Assembly: GCF_000826545.1 (NCBI RefSeq)
Contig: NZ_CDME01000015.1
Span: forward strand, 698,207-762,206
Length of the DNA: 64,000 bases
Direction of reading: 5' to 3'
From: Kibdelosporangium sp. MJ126-NF4
GTDB taxonomy: Bacteria; Actinomycetota; Actinomycetes; Mycobacteriales; Pseudonocardiaceae
Shown: piece by piece, positions 63,063-64,000 of the stretch
How positions within the stretch are numbered: the stretch's first letter is position 1
Layout: every line of letters starts with the position of its first letter
Position numbers and translations under genes: made by a program
Notes under the pieces: model-generated
What the model saw: only the letters and a program-made list of their open reading frames with translations
Databases searched by the model: none
Told to the model about the DNA's origin: nothing

Positions 63063-64000
63063 ATGACCGAGACTCTGCCCGCGACATCCACCGGGATCCC
63101 CCGACTTCCCATCGACCGGGTCACCCCCCTCGACCCGCCTGCCGAACTACACGAGCGGGGGCCGTTGAGCAGGCTGACGTTCGCCGACGGCACGGTCGGC
63201 TGGCTGGTCACCACACACCAGCTTGCCAGGGCGGTGCTCGCCGACCAGCGCTTCAGCGTCCGGCCCGAGACCCGGAAGTCGCCGGTTCGCGCCGAACTGT
63301 CTGCCGAACCGGCCAAGCCGGGAATGTTCATCCTGCAGGACCCACCCGACCACACGCACTACCGACGGCTGCTCACCGGCCAGTTCACCGTGCGCCGGAT
63401 GAACCAGCTCATCCCCCGCATCCAGGAAATCGCGGACAACCACGTCGAGGCCATGCGCAAGCACGGCCCGCCGGTGGACCTCGTGCAGGCGTACGCACTG
63501 CCGATCCCGTCGCTGGTGATCTGCGAGATCCTCGGTGTGCCGTACGCCGATCGGGGGATGTTCCAGGACAACAGCCACAAGATGCTCGACCTGTCCAGAA
63601 CGTCGGAGGAGATCAAGGCGGCGATCGAGAACGTCGAGAGTTTCCTGCTCGACCTGGTCAGGAGCATGCGCCGGGCCCCGGGTGACGACATGCTCGGCGG
63701 CCTGATCGCCGAAAGTGGGCTGAGCGACGAGGAAATCGCCACCATGGGATTCCTGCTGCTGATCGCGGGGCACGAGACGACCGCGAACATGCTGGGGCTC
63801 GGCACTTTCACACTGCTGACCAACCCGGAGCAGCTGCGGCTGCTGCGTGCCGACCCGAGCCTTGTCGACAACGCCGTCGAGGAACTGCTGCGCTATCTGA
63901 CGATCCTCCACTTCGGAACAACGCGGACCGCGGCCGAGGACGTCGAACTGGGCGGGCAGCTGATCAAAGCCGGTGAGCCGGTCTCGATCTCGCTCCCGGC
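63063..64000 (+). CDS. cytochrome P450, 3' end outside window
   Basis: The first 312 residues of a bacterial class I P450 (monooxygenase needing ferredoxin and reductase partners). FILQDPPDHTHYRRLL marks the C-helix region, AGHETTAN the I-helix oxygen-activating motif, and EELLRY the ExxR of the K-helix. The haem-Cys loop lies beyond the window. ATG 63063 has AAGGAG upstream. It may be controlled by the two-component system just before it. Confidence 0.95.
   Translation, partial: MTETLPATSTGIPRLPIDRVTPLDPPAELHERGPLSRLTFADGTVGWLVTTHQLARAVLADQRFSVRPETRKSPVRAELSAEPAKPGMFILQDPPDHTHYRRLLTGQFTVRRMNQLIPRIQEIADNHVEAMRKHGPPVDLVQAYALPIPSLVICEILGVPYADRGMFQDNSHKMLDLSRTSEEIKAAIENVESFLLDLVRSMRRAPGDDMLGGLIAESGLSDEEIATMGFLLLIAGHETTANMLGLGTFTLLTNPEQLRLLRADPSLVDNAVEELLRYLTILHFGTTRTAAEDVELGGQLIKAGEPVSISLP

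Overview
The window reads as chromosomal DNA of a high-GC actinomycete, most likely one of the Pseudonocardiales (Amycolatopsis/Kibdelosporangium-like). The reasons are the very high GC at third codon positions, many GTG and some TTG starts, ATGA/GTGA gene overlaps, TAGGAT-N6-ATG leaderless promoters, a WXG100/type VII secretion locus, a fused F420 gene (fbiC), an LAxTG sortase signal, a BMP-type nucleoside transporter and many TCS, MFS and secreted hydrolase genes. Genus is an inference. Both edges cut genes: an aldehyde dehydrogenase on the left and a cytochrome P450 on the right.

Layout. 1-2.2 kb: a complete-type plus a half-length aldehyde dehydrogenase. 2.3-5.3 kb: two tandem paralogues of unknown function, then a type VII secretion target and a WXG100-NlpC/P60 fusion. 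5.2-7.4 kb: NTF2-like protein, HxlR and Lrp regulators, and a PLP-dependent dehydratase with an Lrp-type operator. 7.7-9.9 kb: two YbaB-like proteins and an acidic duplicated-domain protein. 10-24 kb: nucleoside salvage (add, deoA, cdd) with a BMP/ABC nucleoside importer, interrupted by a NarL-type two-component system, a PAP2 phosphatase and an MFS exporter. 24.6-29.2 kb: an uncharacterised membrane system present once as a split three-gene operon and once as a fused gene. 29.4-32.8 kb: sdhCDAB. 32.8-34.7 kb: a VapBC module and a 1.3 kb gene-free repeat region. 34.8-39.6 kb: secreted S1 and M6 proteases and a serine hydrolase. 40.3-42.9 kb: two tandem DD-carboxypeptidases, the first lacking all three catalytic motifs. 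42.8-50.1 kb: BrkB-type membrane protein, trpS, fbiC, and metG with a leader-peptide/attenuator region. 50-53.8 kb: an integrative-element-like membrane gene, xthA, an SH3 protein and icd. 53.9-59 kb: small secreted or surface proteins, a methyltransferase, an RHH-regulated accessory pair and an HhH-GPD protein. 59-64 kb: MFS, inositol-phosphatase family, an OmpR-type two-component system and a P450.

The strongest undescribed signal is a composite repeat present three times (one copy near 13.0 kb, two facing copies at 33.6-34.4 kb). It consists of a GC-rich GCGCAAG-type repeat flank, a 150-nt hairpin whose stems show compensatory base changes between copies, and a conserved roughly 90-nt tail. 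Two further families of near-perfect hairpins mark gene ends elsewhere in the window.
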